Shown here one piece after another: positions 45,341 through 54,688 of a stretch of 64,000 bases of DNA. The position numbers were made by a program, and so were the translations under genes. Within the stretch, counting starts at the first letter, position 1. Each line of letters opens with the position of its first letter. The stretch comes from Actinomycetes bacterium (GTDB lineage Bacteria; Actinomycetota; Acidimicrobiia; Acidimicrobiales; Acidimicrobiaceae), in assembly GCA_021819725.1 (NCBI GenBank), contig JAKAQR010000005.1, forward strand, positions 78,420-142,419. Direction: 5' to 3'. Under the pieces are notes generated by a model. The model was not told where the DNA came from and searched no databases. It saw nothing but the letters and a program-made list of their open reading frames with translations.

Positions 45341-45508
45341 AACAGGTTAAGGCTACCGCCTTTGTGGCCCGTCCAGGACCGAAGGTGGCGAGACTTGCCC
45401 GAGAAACCCGTGAACTGCCCACAGCTCGAGTTCATCGCATCCGCTCGGCCAAAGCCAAGGATACCGTTGCACGGGTTAGACGACTCGTGGCTGGGCTGTT
45501 TACATTCC

Positions 45509-46360
45509 TCAGTTGCGCACGGTACCCGTGATGATCGTCCGTATCACGCTCATGGCACAACGTAGTCCAACGCCTATCTCCACCGCGAACAACAACAGGG
45601 TTGAGCGCTGCTCCAAGGAGGCATATGTCGCCATCGACCGATGATGCTCAACGACGGCTCCTAACCGCCGCTGGCTACTCGAGGTACCGCCCACGTGGGT
45701 CACCACCGCACGAGGTTCATAGACAATCTGGTAGCCAAAGAGTGCCATTCGGCGACAGAGGTCGACATCTTCCAAGTACAGATGGTATTTCGGATCGAAA
45801 CCACCGACCCGACGGATCACATCAGTGCGACATAACAGGCAAGCTCCTGAAATCCAGGGTACGGTCACGGCTGTGCTTGGATTGAGATCGCTCATACGAT
45901 ACGAACGTGTAGCAGAACTCTCCGGGGCGAGCCAGCCAATCGCACCATGGCGGATCGATTGCCAGAGTGATGGGAAACGTCGAAATGAGGGGTAACGGCC
46001 ACCATCACTATCTAAAACCTTCGGCCCCACAGCGCCCACGGCGCCGCTCGATGCCGCAGTGGCGACAAGCGCATCGACCGCTCCAGTGTGTAGGACCACA
46101 TCTGGATTCATGATCAACACCATCGACTCCTCGATCATTGCGAGACCTCGATTGACAGCCAATCCATAACCAAGATTCTGACCAAATGCGACCCTGTGAA
46201 CAACGCAGTTCGCAAAGGTTGAGGTCCATTCACCAGGTTCCGTTGCGCCGTTATCGATCAGGACGATGGTGGCAACGCCTTGGGCTGCGAGCTCCTCGAC
46301 AAGAAGATCGGTCGAGCCTGAACGATAGAGAACGATGATGGCAGCAACGGTGGTCTTCAC
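45509..46360 (-). CDS. GT2 rhamnosyltransferase-like glycosyltransferase
   Basis: 283 residues, WbbL-type GT2. VAAIIVLYRSGSTDLLVEEL, GQNLGYGLAVNRGL, LIMNPDVVLH (metal-binding NPD) and WISGACLLCRTDVIRRVGGFD with YLEDVDLCRR are characteristic. Being next to rfbA, rfbB and rfbD, it most likely transfers rhamnose from dTDP-rhamnose. The GTG 46360 start overlaps the rfbD stop as GTGA. About 170 bases follow before the repeat-tailed protein. Confidence 0.87.
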   Translation of the reverse strand: MKTTVAAIIVLYRSGSTDLLVEELAAQGVATIVLIDNGATEPGEWTSTFANCVVHRVAFGQNLGYGLAVNRGLAMIEESMVLIMNPDVVLHTGAVDALVATAASSGAVGAVGPKVLDSDGGRYPSFRRFPSLWQSIRHGAIGWLAPESSATRSYRMSDLNPSTAVTVPWISGACLLCRTDVIRRVGGFDPKYHLYLEDVDLCRRMALFGYQIVYEPRAVVTHVGGTSSSQRRLGAVVEHHRSMATYASLEQRSTLLLFAVEIGVGLRCAMSVIRTIITGTVRN

Positions 46361-47223
46361 TGAAGATCAAGCTCTCGGACGACTCGTTCAACCGCATCAT
46401 GCCAATCATCGGTTGCACGCCCAATCGCAGCGCTGTAGGTCGCCGTTGAAAGCACTGAGTAACCAGGGCGAGGGGCGGGATATCGGTCAACAATAGAGGC
46501 GGCGCTGATCTCCACCACCTGGTCAAGATCCCGTCCGAGCGAGGTGAGGATCCAGCGCACCACCTCATACCACGATGCAGTACCACCGTTGACGACATGA
46601 AAGTGACCGGTGCACGCACTCAGCATCAATTGAATGCTTGCCTCGCTTAAATCGTCTGCGACCGTCGGAGATCCGACTTGATCGCCGACAAATCGGAGGA
46701 CAGAGCCCTCCTTGGCAAGTCGGACAACGGTAGATGCAATGTTGCCGGCCGATGCGCTCATCAGCCAGGCGGTCCGAATATTGAGATCGATCCCAACACG
46801 GAGCTCGCACTCACCGCCGAGCTTACTGCGGCCATAGACGCCTAGGGGGTCGACACGATCCCACTCGCGGTAGGGTTCAACCGACTGGCCATTGAAGACA
46901 TAATCGGTTGAGAAGTTGCAAACCCGAGCACCCACGGCATCGGCGGCCTCTACCTGCCAGCGAAGCGCCAATGCATTGACACCAAAAGCGAGATCGGGCT
47001 CTCGTTCACATCGATCGACAGCAGTGAAAGCGGCGGCATTCACCACCCAATCAGGTCGGAGTGACCGGATGACCTCATTGACGTTAGCTCGCTGGCGTAC
47101 ATCGATGTCGGCGGAGGTAAACGCGAAGACTTCTACAGGAAGGTCGAGTTCGCGAAGCCTTCTCGCAAGCCGCTGGCCCAATTGTCCATTACTTCCAAAG
47201 ACGACAAAGCGGAGCTGACTCAC
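46357..47223 (-). CDS. rfbD: dTDP-4-dehydrorhamnose reductase
   Basis: 288 residues from GTG 47223, overlapping the rfbB stop as GTGA; a start at 47283 would lie inside rfbB and add a non-family segment. The NAD(P) motif is VFGSNGQLGQRL, with VVNAAAFTAVDRCE, FSTDYVFNG and the catalytic YGRSKLGGE. It performs the last step to dTDP-L-rhamnose. The gene is in a four-gene coupled array rfbA-rfbB-rfbD-GT2. Confidence 0.93.
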   Translation of the reverse strand: MSQLRFVVFGSNGQLGQRLARRLRELDLPVEVFAFTSADIDVRQRANVNEVIRSLRPDWVVNAAAFTAVDRCEREPDLAFGVNALALRWQVEAADAVGARVCNFSTDYVFNGQSVEPYREWDRVDPLGVYGRSKLGGECELRVGIDLNIRTAWLMSASAGNIASTVVRLAKEGSVLRFVGDQVGSPTVADDLSEASIQLMLSACTGHFHVVNGGTASWYEVVRWILTSLGRDLDQVVEISAASIVDRYPAPRPGYSVLSTATYSAAIGRATDDWHDAVERVVRELDLQ

Positions 47224-48233
47224 GATCGAGACTGCCAGGCTGCCGACTCCTGGACTGGAGCACGACCCATCAACGGACGCCACCAGCCCTCATTGCCACG
47301 GTACCATTGGATCGTTTCGCTGATCCCTTGGTCGAAGGGGATGGATGGTGTGAAGCCAAGCTCATTACGGATCTTGGAAGAGTCCAACAGATAACGGCGG
47401 TCATGCGACGGGCGATCAGGAACCGTCGTCTTGAGTGTATCGGGTTTACCTAGTTCAACAAGAATCCGATCAGCGATCTCCTCGATCGAATATTCGTCAC
47501 CTGTACCAACATGATAGGTCTCCCCCGAGTGCCCCTTATGAATCACCAAATCGATAGCTCTCGCGTGATCGAGCACGTGGATCCACTCTCGCCGGTTGTC
47601 CTTGGAAGCATAGAGGGGCAATGGCTGGTCCTGCAAGGCTAGCGCAGTAAAGAGGGGGATCAATTTTTCAGGGAATTGGTAGGGTCCATAGTTATTGGCG
47701 CAGTTGGTGATGCTGATCGGCAAGCCATAGGTCAGCGCATAGGCCCGAACCGCGTGATCTGCCGCGGCCTTCGATGCGTTGTACGGGGTGCGCGGACGAT
47801 AGGGCGACTCCTCCGTAAATGCATCCTGGGCATCAAGATCAAGATCCCCATACACCTCGCAGGTCGAAACATGATGAAACCGTGTCAGCCCCCCATAAGC
47901 CCGAGCAGCCTCAAGGAGACCAACCGTCCCGGTGACATTCGTGCGAAAGAAGCGCTCGGGATCGATGATAGCCAGAGAGTTATGCGACTCGGCGGCAAAG
48001 TTCACTACGACATCGACGGCGTAGCGATCAAGCACCTCCACGACGTGGTCGGTGTTACCGATATCACCATGAACAAAGCTGATGCGATCATCCAGATCCC
48101 CCAGTGACTCGCGACAGCCCGCATAGGTGAGCGCATCGAGCACGACAACATCATCGTCTGGATGGGCCGTCGACCAGTACCGTGTGAAATTCGAGCCGAT
48201 AAATCCTGCGCCGCCGGTGACCAGTAGTTTCAC
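47220..48233 (-). CDS. rfbB: dTDP-glucose 4,6-dehydratase
   Basis: 337 residues. TGGAGFIGSNFTRYW, NFAAESHNSLAI, HVSTCEVYGDL, the catalytic YNASKAAADH, and NCANNYGPYQFPEKLIPLF are RmlB signatures. It converts dTDP-glucose to the 4-keto-6-deoxy intermediate with bound NAD+. In most RmlB proteins the active-site DEVYG has Asp-Glu; here the pattern reads CEVYG, so the aspartate is replaced by cysteine while the glutamate is kept. Confidence 0.94.
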   Translation of the reverse strand: MKLLVTGGAGFIGSNFTRYWSTAHPDDDVVVLDALTYAGCRESLGDLDDRISFVHGDIGNTDHVVEVLDRYAVDVVVNFAAESHNSLAIIDPERFFRTNVTGTVGLLEAARAYGGLTRFHHVSTCEVYGDLDLDAQDAFTEESPYRPRTPYNASKAAADHAVRAYALTYGLPISITNCANNYGPYQFPEKLIPLFTALALQDQPLPLYASKDNRREWIHVLDHARAIDLVIHKGHSGETYHVGTGDEYSIEEIADRILVELGKPDTLKTTVPDRPSHDRRYLLDSSKIRNELGFTPSIPFDQGISETIQWYRGNEGWWRPLMGRAPVQESAAWQSRS

Positions 48234-48273
48234 TGCCCTCGCCTTTCATGGTGGGAAACGTTGCGAGCACAGA

Positions 48274-49341
48274 CTATAGCAACTCCACCCGAGCGTGATC
48301 GCCTACGATGAGCTTGGTGGCGCTGGGCCGTTCGCTGCGATGACAAATCTTGGCAAACTTCCCGATCACCGAACCTTCGATTGCGCCGACAGTGTCAACC
48401 GTAGAGTCGCTGAGAATAATGGAGTTCATCACTTCAGAAGAGAGAATCGCACATCGATCCCCGATCGACGAAAAGGGACCGACGTAACTGGACTGCAGAA
48501 CAACATCGCGCCCAATGATGGCGGGGCCACGAACGATCGAGTCGACGACCTTCGCCCCTGCCTCAACGACCACCGGGCCCTCGATCTTGGAGTCGATCAC
48601 CTCACCCATGATTGACGGTCGAATCGCCATCAGCGCAATCCTGTTACCGTCGAGTAGCGCCTCAGGATCCCCCAAGTCCTTCCAGTATCCCTCCACCATC
48701 GATGAGTTCACCCCGAGACCATGATCGATCAGCCAGCTAATGGCGTCAGTGATCTCAAGTTCACCCCTCGCAGAGGGTGCGATCTGGGCGACTGCCTCAT
48801 GAATACGAGCATCGAAGAGGTAGACCCCAACGAGGGCAAGGTCGGAGGGAGGATGATCAGGTTTCTCCACGAGGCGCAGTACCGAACCGTCATTGGCGAC
48901 CTCAGCTACACCAAACTTCCGAGGATCTGGAACGCGCGCCAGCAAGATCCTCGCCGCCGTTGCGACGTCTCGAAGGGTGAACCCGTGCACAATGTCGGTG
49001 ATACCGCCGACAAGAAAATTGTCGCCAAGGTACATGACAAAATCCTCATCGCCGAGGAAATCCTTGGCGATGAGAACTGCGTGAGCAAGCCCACGCGGCG
49101 CATCCTGTGGGAGGTAAGTCGCCTTCAAACCAAAAGCCGAGCCGTCTCCAACAGCGGCCTTTACCTCGCTAGCCGTGTGTCCCACGACAATCCCTACATC
49201 GGTAATGCCGCACTCAGCTATCGCTTCGAGGCCGTAGAAGAGGATGGGTTTGTTCGCGATCGGCACCAGCTGCTTGGAGGCGGTATGTGTCAGCGGACGG
49301 AGTCGAGTCCCGGATCCTCCGGCGAGGATAAGCGCCTTCAT
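48274..49341 (-). CDS. rfbA: Glucose-1-phosphate thymidylyltransferase, long form
   Basis: 355 residues. The N-terminal domain has LAGGSGTRLRPLTHTASKQL, VMYLGDNFL and VEKPDHPPSDLALVGVYLFD. The extra C-terminal part carries hexapeptide-type repeats, as in the long RmlA type, unlike the 290-residue short enzyme. It makes dTDP-glucose, the precursor for rfbB. It starts 8 bases after the acyl-CoA dehydrogenase stop and ends 40 bases before rfbB. Confidence 0.9.
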   Translation of the reverse strand: MKALILAGGSGTRLRPLTHTASKQLVPIANKPILFYGLEAIAECGITDVGIVVGHTASEVKAAVGDGSAFGLKATYLPQDAPRGLAHAVLIAKDFLGDEDFVMYLGDNFLVGGITDIVHGFTLRDVATAARILLARVPDPRKFGVAEVANDGSVLRLVEKPDHPPSDLALVGVYLFDARIHEAVAQIAPSARGELEITDAISWLIDHGLGVNSSMVEGYWKDLGDPEALLDGNRIALMAIRPSIMGEVIDSKIEGPVVVEAGAKVVDSIVRGPAIIGRDVVLQSSYVGPFSSIGDRCAILSSEVMNSIILSDSTVDTVGAIEGSVIGKFAKICHRSERPSATKLIVGDHARVELL

Positions 49342-49349
49342 CTCGTCCC

Positions 49350-50489
49350 CTAAGAGGTTGGTAGACCGAGCGAACGGGCGATCACAAGACGCTGCACCTC
49401 AGATGTTCCTTCGCCAATCTCGAGTATCTTGGCGTCACGATAGTAGCGCGCCACAGGAGACTCCTCGATGAATCCTGCCCCTCCAAAGATTTGGGTCGCC
49501 TCTCTGGCTACCGACACCGCAGCCTCGGTAGCATAGAGCTTCGCGATCGCCGCCTCTCGCTTGAAGGGCCGCCCGTGATCCTTCAGCCAAGCCGCACGGT
49601 AGACCAACAGCCTCGAGGCTTCGACAGCGACCTCCATGTCAGCGCACTTAAAAGAGATCGCCTGATACCGCGAGATTGGCCCTCCAAAGGCATTGCGATT
49701 CGCTGCATAGGCAAGCGACTCTCGAAGACAGGCCTCAGCTAGTCCCAGTGCGAGTGCTGCGATTGAGATCCGCCCATCATCGAGAATGGCAAGGAATTGC
49801 GCAAACCCACGACCTACCTCGCCAAGTAAGGACTCTGGGCCAACCTCCACATCGGCCAAACTCAACGGATGTGTGTCTGATGCGTGCCAACCGAGCTTCC
49901 TATAGGCAGGCTCAACGGTAAAGCCCGGCGTCCCTGCAGGAATGATAAATGCCGAGACCCCGTCCTCTCCTCGAGCAGTAACGGTCACCAATGACGTGAT
50001 AGGGGTGCCTGAGTTGGTGATATAGGCTTTGGCCCCATTGAGTAGGAATCGCTCGCCCTGGCGCTCGACCCTTGTGCGGGTGGCTCCCGCATCGGATCCC
50101 CCGTCAGGCTCCGTCAGGCCAAAACCACCGAGCGTTTTCCCAGCACAAAGATCGGGCAGCCATCGCTGCTTTTGTTCCTCATTGCCAAACTCGTAGATCG
50201 GATTCGCACCGAGTCCCACACCAGCAGAGAGGGTGATAGCCAGCGATGAGTCGCCTTTGGCGAGCTCTTCGACCGCGATGCACAATGAGGTGAAGTCGCC
50301 TCCTCCCCCTCCGTAACTCTCGGGAAAGATCATCCCGAACAGTCCAAGCTCCCCGAGCTGGAGCACCTGCGCAAGAGGGAACTCACTACGTTCGTCCCAG
50401 CCGAGAGCATTTGGCAACACCTCAGCATCCACAAAATCAGCCACCACCTTACGCAGTGCTTGATGTTCCTCACCGAACTCGACTGACAT
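49350..50489 (-). CDS. Acyl-CoA dehydrogenase
   Basis: 379 residues from ATG 50489, with GAGGAGG six bases upstream. It is an FAD enzyme oxidising acyl-CoA to enoyl-CoA. GGFGLTEPDGGSDAG and AYITNSG bind flavin, and the catalytic glutamate is in ILEIGEGTSEVQRL near the C terminus, the short/branched-chain and medium-chain position. It lies just before rfbA on the same strand, but its metabolic links are with the fatty and propionate genes to its right. The acceptor chain length cannot be told. Confidence 0.93.
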   Translation of the reverse strand: MSVEFGEEHQALRKVVADFVDAEVLPNALGWDERSEFPLAQVLQLGELGLFGMIFPESYGGGGGDFTSLCIAVEELAKGDSSLAITLSAGVGLGANPIYEFGNEEQKQRWLPDLCAGKTLGGFGLTEPDGGSDAGATRTRVERQGERFLLNGAKAYITNSGTPITSLVTVTARGEDGVSAFIIPAGTPGFTVEPAYRKLGWHASDTHPLSLADVEVGPESLLGEVGRGFAQFLAILDDGRISIAALALGLAEACLRESLAYAANRNAFGGPISRYQAISFKCADMEVAVEASRLLVYRAAWLKDHGRPFKREAAIAKLYATEAAVSVAREATQIFGGAGFIEESPVARYYRDAKILEIGEGTSEVQRLVIARSLGLPTS

Positions 50490-50816
50490 ATCGACCTCCT
50501 CGTCCAATCCTCGTCGACCTCAACGCCGCTTTTCTACCAGGTAACCGCATCAACGCGCATGAGCCCTCACCAAGACACTACGCCCGACGACGACTCTTCC
50601 GTCCAGGGCGATCATCGCGACCACCTCGACCCAGTAGTACCGTGGGACCGCTCCCCAAACACTCTGTATCTGCCATCATTGTTGTATATAGAGCCACGAC
50701 TAGGGCTATCCCGGTGCACTCGAGCACCCAAACTATCCAATGCCGCGGTCCCCTCTACAGCAAGCCATGCCGACCTCGAGACGGATCTACTACGCGAGCA
50801 CAACCCCGATGAGACA
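50490..50816. other. Gene-free stretch upstream of the acyl-CoA dehydrogenase
   Basis: About 330 bases between the birA stop and the acyl-CoA dehydrogenase start. Apart from the dehydrogenase Shine-Dalgarno it holds no recognised gene, RNA or repeat. Any terminator for birA and promoter for the dehydrogenase operon would be here, but I see no clear hairpin or -35/-10 pair. Confidence 0.5.
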
Positions 50817-51584
50817 CTATCGATCATTCACCACTCCAAGATGTTCGATATCACCAACATGAACGGCAACCTGACCGGACGCAGTTCTGACAAGCAAACA
50901 ACCCTCTTGATCGACATCTTCGGCTAATCCTACCACCATCTCCTCTGGGTACTGAATTTGCACCCGACGACCCAGCGTTGACAAGCAGCATCGGTAGGTT
51001 TGGAGGAGGAGCTCGGTGTGGCCATGCAGGAGCTGTGACAGTTGGTCATCAAGTTCCTCCAGGAACCGCATAAGGAGGGAATCGCGCAGCGAGAAGAAAT
51101 CCTCCGCCGGTTCACCTTCAATCGCTTCATTGAGACAGCAAAGGTTGCGAGCATCCTCTAGGGTTGGGGTGGCCGTGAGGTTCACACCAAGACCAATGAC
51201 CACCTGATGAGACGAGCCATCGAAGATGCCATCGATCAACATCCCTCCGAGCTTGGCTTCCCCTACCATCAGATCATTGGGCCACTTCAAGGTCACCCCC
51301 GCTACCCCGAGGCCCCGAATCGCAAAGACGATCGCATTACCGACGGCCATCGGAAGGAGATTGACCTCAGCACGCCGAGGCAACCGTACCAATACCGAGC
51401 AGGCAAGGGTACTCCTCGGAAGATCATGAAAAGCACGACCTCGTCTGCCGCGGCCGGCCCGTTGATGATCTGCCACGACGACCAGACGTTGGGTACTGAC
51501 CCGTGCAAAGAGGTTTGAAAGCGTGCGATTCGTAGAGTCGGTCTCATCAAGTAGGATTATGCGCCATGGGGCGGTGCTGATCAT
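50817..51584 (-). CDS. birA: Biotin-[acetyl-CoA-carboxylase] ligase
   Basis: 255 residues, without the DNA-binding N-terminal domain of E. coli BirA. The biotinyl-AMP loop is QRAGRGRRGRAF, and LKWPNDLMVGEAKLGGMLI and VVIGLGVNL follow. A C-terminal SH3-like domain is present. It attaches biotin to carrier lysines, and its likely substrate is encoded by the divergent gene 100 bases away. Confidence 0.94.
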   Translation of the reverse strand: MISTAPWRIILLDETDSTNRTLSNLFARVSTQRLVVVADHQRAGRGRRGRAFHDLPRSTLACSVLVRLPRRAEVNLLPMAVGNAIVFAIRGLGVAGVTLKWPNDLMVGEAKLGGMLIDGIFDGSSHQVVIGLGVNLTATPTLEDARNLCCLNEAIEGEPAEDFFSLRDSLLMRFLEELDDQLSQLLHGHTELLLQTYRCCLSTLGRRVQIQYPEEMVVGLAEDVDQEGCLLVRTASGQVAVHVGDIEHLGVVNDR

Positions 51585-51687
51585 TACTCAGCACCTTAGA
51601 GGACAGGATCGAGCCAAGCTTCCTCGACAGGGATAGCCTCGGAGAGCGGCGCCGGTGACGGCGAAGCAAGCAAGAAAGGTGACGTAG

Positions 51688-53457
51688 GTGTTTGAGCGGT
51701 TACTCATAGCGAACCGAGGAGAGATCGCGGTTCGCGTAATCCGGACAGCCAAGGAGATGGGAATCAAGACGATCGCTGTCTATTCTGACGCCGACCGAGA
51801 TGCGATGCACGTCCGTTACGCCGACGAAGCCTACAATCTGCCCGGCACAACCGTTCGAGACAGCTACCTGAACACCGAACGCATCTTGGAGATTATTCAA
51901 CGTTCGGGCGCCCAAGCCGTGCATCCTGGCTATGGCTTTTTCAGTGAAAACACCGACTTCGCCAGGGCGATCGAAAGCACCGGCGTTGTGTTCGTTGGTC
52001 CACCACCAGAAGCCATCGAGATCATGGGGGACAAGATCTCTTCTCGTATTGCCGCGACGGCAGCCGGTGTCGCTGGTGTACCTGGCACCACGGAGGTCCT
52101 CAAAAGCGCCGATGAGATCGTCGCCTTTGGTGAGAACCACGGTTGGCCTTTAGCGATCAAGGCAGCCTATGGCGGAGGTGGCCGAGGCATGCGAGTCGTC
52201 AACTCTGCCTCCGAGGCGGCCGAGGCTTTGGCCTCGGCTCAACGAGAAGCACTCGGTGCCTTTGGGCGTGATGAGTGTTACGTCGAACGGTACCTCACTT
52301 GGCCCCGCCATGTGGAGATGCAGATCATTGGGGATGCCTATGATACGACTCTCTGGCTCGGCGAGCGCGATTGTTCGTGCCAACGGCGGCATCAGAAGCT
52401 GATCGAAGAGTCGCCTGCTCCAGATTTTCCTGATGACATGCGATCCAAGATGGGCGAGGCGGCCGTGAAGGTCGCTCGCGCATGCGGCTATCGCAACGCT
52501 GGAACGGTCGAGTTTCTTTACCAAGACGGCGCATTTTACTTTCTTGAGATGAATACGCGTCTCCAGGTTGAGCACCCCATCACCGAAGCGGTCACTGGTC
52601 TCGACCTGGTGGAGCTCCAGCTTCGTATCGCAGCAGGCGAACGTCTTCCGCTCTCCCAAGACCAGATCAGCCACAACGGCCATGCCATTGAGATCCGTTT
52701 GAACGCTGAAGACCCATCAGGAGGTCGTTTCGTCCCCTCTCCGGGCCCCATCACGCGCTTCGAGCGCCCCGATGGTCCTGGCATTCGCACCGACGCTGGT
52801 TATGAGGCAGGAGACGCAGTGAGCCAGTACTACGACAATCTCATCGCGAAATTGGTGGTTTGGGCCCCTGATCGCGAGCGGGCAATCGCTAAGGCCATCC
52901 GCGCTCTCCGTGAGACCAAGCTCGAAGGAGTCACGACTACCATCCCCGCTGATCTCGCCATTCTCGAGCACCCAGACTTCCACACGGCGCAACATTCCAC
53001 CAAGTGGGTTGAGGATCGGTTGGACTTGAGTGCGCTGACAGCTCCACCCATTACCGCCACGTCCGAGGAGACCACCACGCCGACCGAGGTCGTAGCCGAG
53101 GTCAATGGCAAACGGGTTGCCGTCAAGCTCTTCCTTTCTGAACTGGTTGCGCCGACCCCAACGAACGTGCCATCTCCGCGCCGTGACACCCCTGCCCCAC
53201 GAGCAGCCCGCACGCAGGGACCTGCGTCGAAGGTAGGGGGTGGATCTGGAGCCGTCACTGTACCTATGCAAGGCACCGTCGTGAAGATAGCGGTTCAAAT
53301 AGGCCAAGAGATCAATGTCGGGGACACAGTGATCGTGCTCGAGGCGATGAAGATGGAGAACTCAATCCTCGCTGAGCGCGCAGGAACCGTCAGCGAGATC
53401 AGGGTAAAGCCTGGCGACACCGTGGGTACTGGTGACGTGGTCGCCACCATCGCTTAA
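51688..53457 (+). CDS. Biotin carboxylase/BCCP fusion (acyl-CoA carboxylase alpha)
   Basis: 589 residues, the AccA3-like length of actinobacteria. The ATP-grasp biotin carboxylase domain runs from FERLLIANRGEIAVRVIRTA through HPGYGFFSEN, AYGGGGRGMRVV, LGERDCSCQRRHQKLIEE and LEMNTRLQVEHP. After an Ala/Pro/Thr-rich linker (about residues 475-520), the C-terminal biotinyl domain has the modified lysine in EAMKMENS. It carboxylates biotin for acetyl- or propionyl-CoA carboxylase. No carboxyltransferase beta subunit is in the window. GTG 51688 has AAAGGTGA upstream. Confidence 0.95.
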   Translation: MFERLLIANRGEIAVRVIRTAKEMGIKTIAVYSDADRDAMHVRYADEAYNLPGTTVRDSYLNTERILEIIQRSGAQAVHPGYGFFSENTDFARAIESTGVVFVGPPPEAIEIMGDKISSRIAATAAGVAGVPGTTEVLKSADEIVAFGENHGWPLAIKAAYGGGGRGMRVVNSASEAAEALASAQREALGAFGRDECYVERYLTWPRHVEMQIIGDAYDTTLWLGERDCSCQRRHQKLIEESPAPDFPDDMRSKMGEAAVKVARACGYRNAGTVEFLYQDGAFYFLEMNTRLQVEHPITEAVTGLDLVELQLRIAAGERLPLSQDQISHNGHAIEIRLNAEDPSGGRFVPSPGPITRFERPDGPGIRTDAGYEAGDAVSQYYDNLIAKLVVWAPDRERAIAKAIRALRETKLEGVTTTIPADLAILEHPDFHTAQHSTKWVEDRLDLSALTAPPITATSEETTTPTEVVAEVNGKRVAVKLFLSELVAPTPTNVPSPRRDTPAPRAARTQGPASKVGGGSGAVTVPMQGTVVKIAVQIGQEINVGDTVIVLEAMKMENSILAERAGTVSEIRVKPGDTVGTGDVVATIA

Positions 53458-53485
53458 TCATCACTCCGGTCGCGGAAGGAGCACC

Positions 53486-54652
53486 ATGTCACACGGAGAC
53501 AACGAACGCAAGGCAATTCGATCAGCAGCAGAACGCAACTACGGTCGAGCTTATGACCTCTCACATCGTATTCATGCAAACCCTGAATTGGCATTTCACG
53601 AAGAGAAGGCCGCCACCTGGCTCACCAACGAGCTCAGTACATCTGGGTTCACGGCCACAAAAGGTATCGGTGGTCTCGACACCGCCGTCATCGCTGAGGC
53701 CGGAAGTGGCGACCTTATCGTGACCATCTGCGCCGAGTACGATGCACTTCCCCATATCGGACACGCCTGTGGTCACAACATTATCGCAGCCAGTGCCTTC
53801 CTCGCCGCCACCTCACTCGTGGACCTCGTCGATGATCTCGGAATCACGCTGCGCGTCATTGGAACTCCTGCCGAGGAGGGCGGCGGCGGTAAGATCATCC
53901 TCCTCGATCAGGGGATCTTCACCGGTACGCACCTAGCTATGATGTTGCATCCGGCACCGATGGAGGCTGACCGAATGCATGTGCAAGCAGCGCGCCACTT
54001 CCGCGTCACCTACCAGGGGCGAGACTCCCACGCTGCGGCCGCACCTCAGCTTGGCATCAACGCACTTGATGCGATGACAATCGCCCAGACCTCTATCGGG
54101 CTTCTACGTCAACACATCCTGGCCGATGACCGCATCCACGGCATCATCACGAAGGGGGGAGATGCCCCAAACATCATTCCGTCCCTTGTTGAGGGGGAAT
54201 TTCTGACGCGCTCTGCAACACTGGAGGAGCTTGCGCATCTCGCTCCTCGTGTCGATCGCTGCTTCGAGGCTGGAGCCTTGGCTACTGGTGCCACCTGCAC
54301 CATCACCGACCGCGGACCCACCTACTCCCATCTGGTAACCGACGAGGAGTTGGCCACTATCTACGTGGAGGAAGCCACCCAAGTCGGCCGTACCTTTCAG
54401 ACCGACCAACAGCCACTATCGGCCTCCACCGACATGGGTAATATCTCACTTGAAGTCGCTACCATTCATCCTCTGATCAACATCAACTCATGGCCGGCCG
54501 TCAACCACCAACCCGAGTTCACTGAGGCGGCGAAGTCGCCGGAGGCAGATAGGGCAATGTTTGAAGGAGGCATGGCGCTGGCTATGACCGCGATGACCGC
54601 CGCGCTCACCCACAGCACCAGAGAACGACTCCTCGCTCACCCTTGCCGGTAG
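53486..54652 (+). CDS. M20-family amidohydrolase/peptidase
   Basis: 388 residues from ATG 53486, with AAGGAG five bases upstream. Metal ligands are seen in CAEYDALPHIGHACGHN and GTPAEEGGGGK, and a dimerisation domain contains RVTYQGRDSHAAAAP. The family cleaves N-acyl amino acids or p-aminobenzoyl-glutamate-like amides; the HACGHN and EEGGGGK pattern is that of the AbgB/M20D branch. It starts 28 bases after the biotin carboxylase gene. The natural substrate is unknown. Confidence 0.88.
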   Translation: MSHGDNERKAIRSAAERNYGRAYDLSHRIHANPELAFHEEKAATWLTNELSTSGFTATKGIGGLDTAVIAEAGSGDLIVTICAEYDALPHIGHACGHNIIAASAFLAATSLVDLVDDLGITLRVIGTPAEEGGGGKIILLDQGIFTGTHLAMMLHPAPMEADRMHVQAARHFRVTYQGRDSHAAAAPQLGINALDAMTIAQTSIGLLRQHILADDRIHGIITKGGDAPNIIPSLVEGEFLTRSATLEELAHLAPRVDRCFEAGALATGATCTITDRGPTYSHLVTDEELATIYVEEATQVGRTFQTDQQPLSASTDMGNISLEVATIHPLININSWPAVNHQPEFTEAAKSPEADRAMFEGGMALAMTAMTAALTHSTRERLLAHPCR

Positions 54653-54688
54653 GCGACGCCAAGTGTGCTCCTCGAGAGGCCTTTAAGA

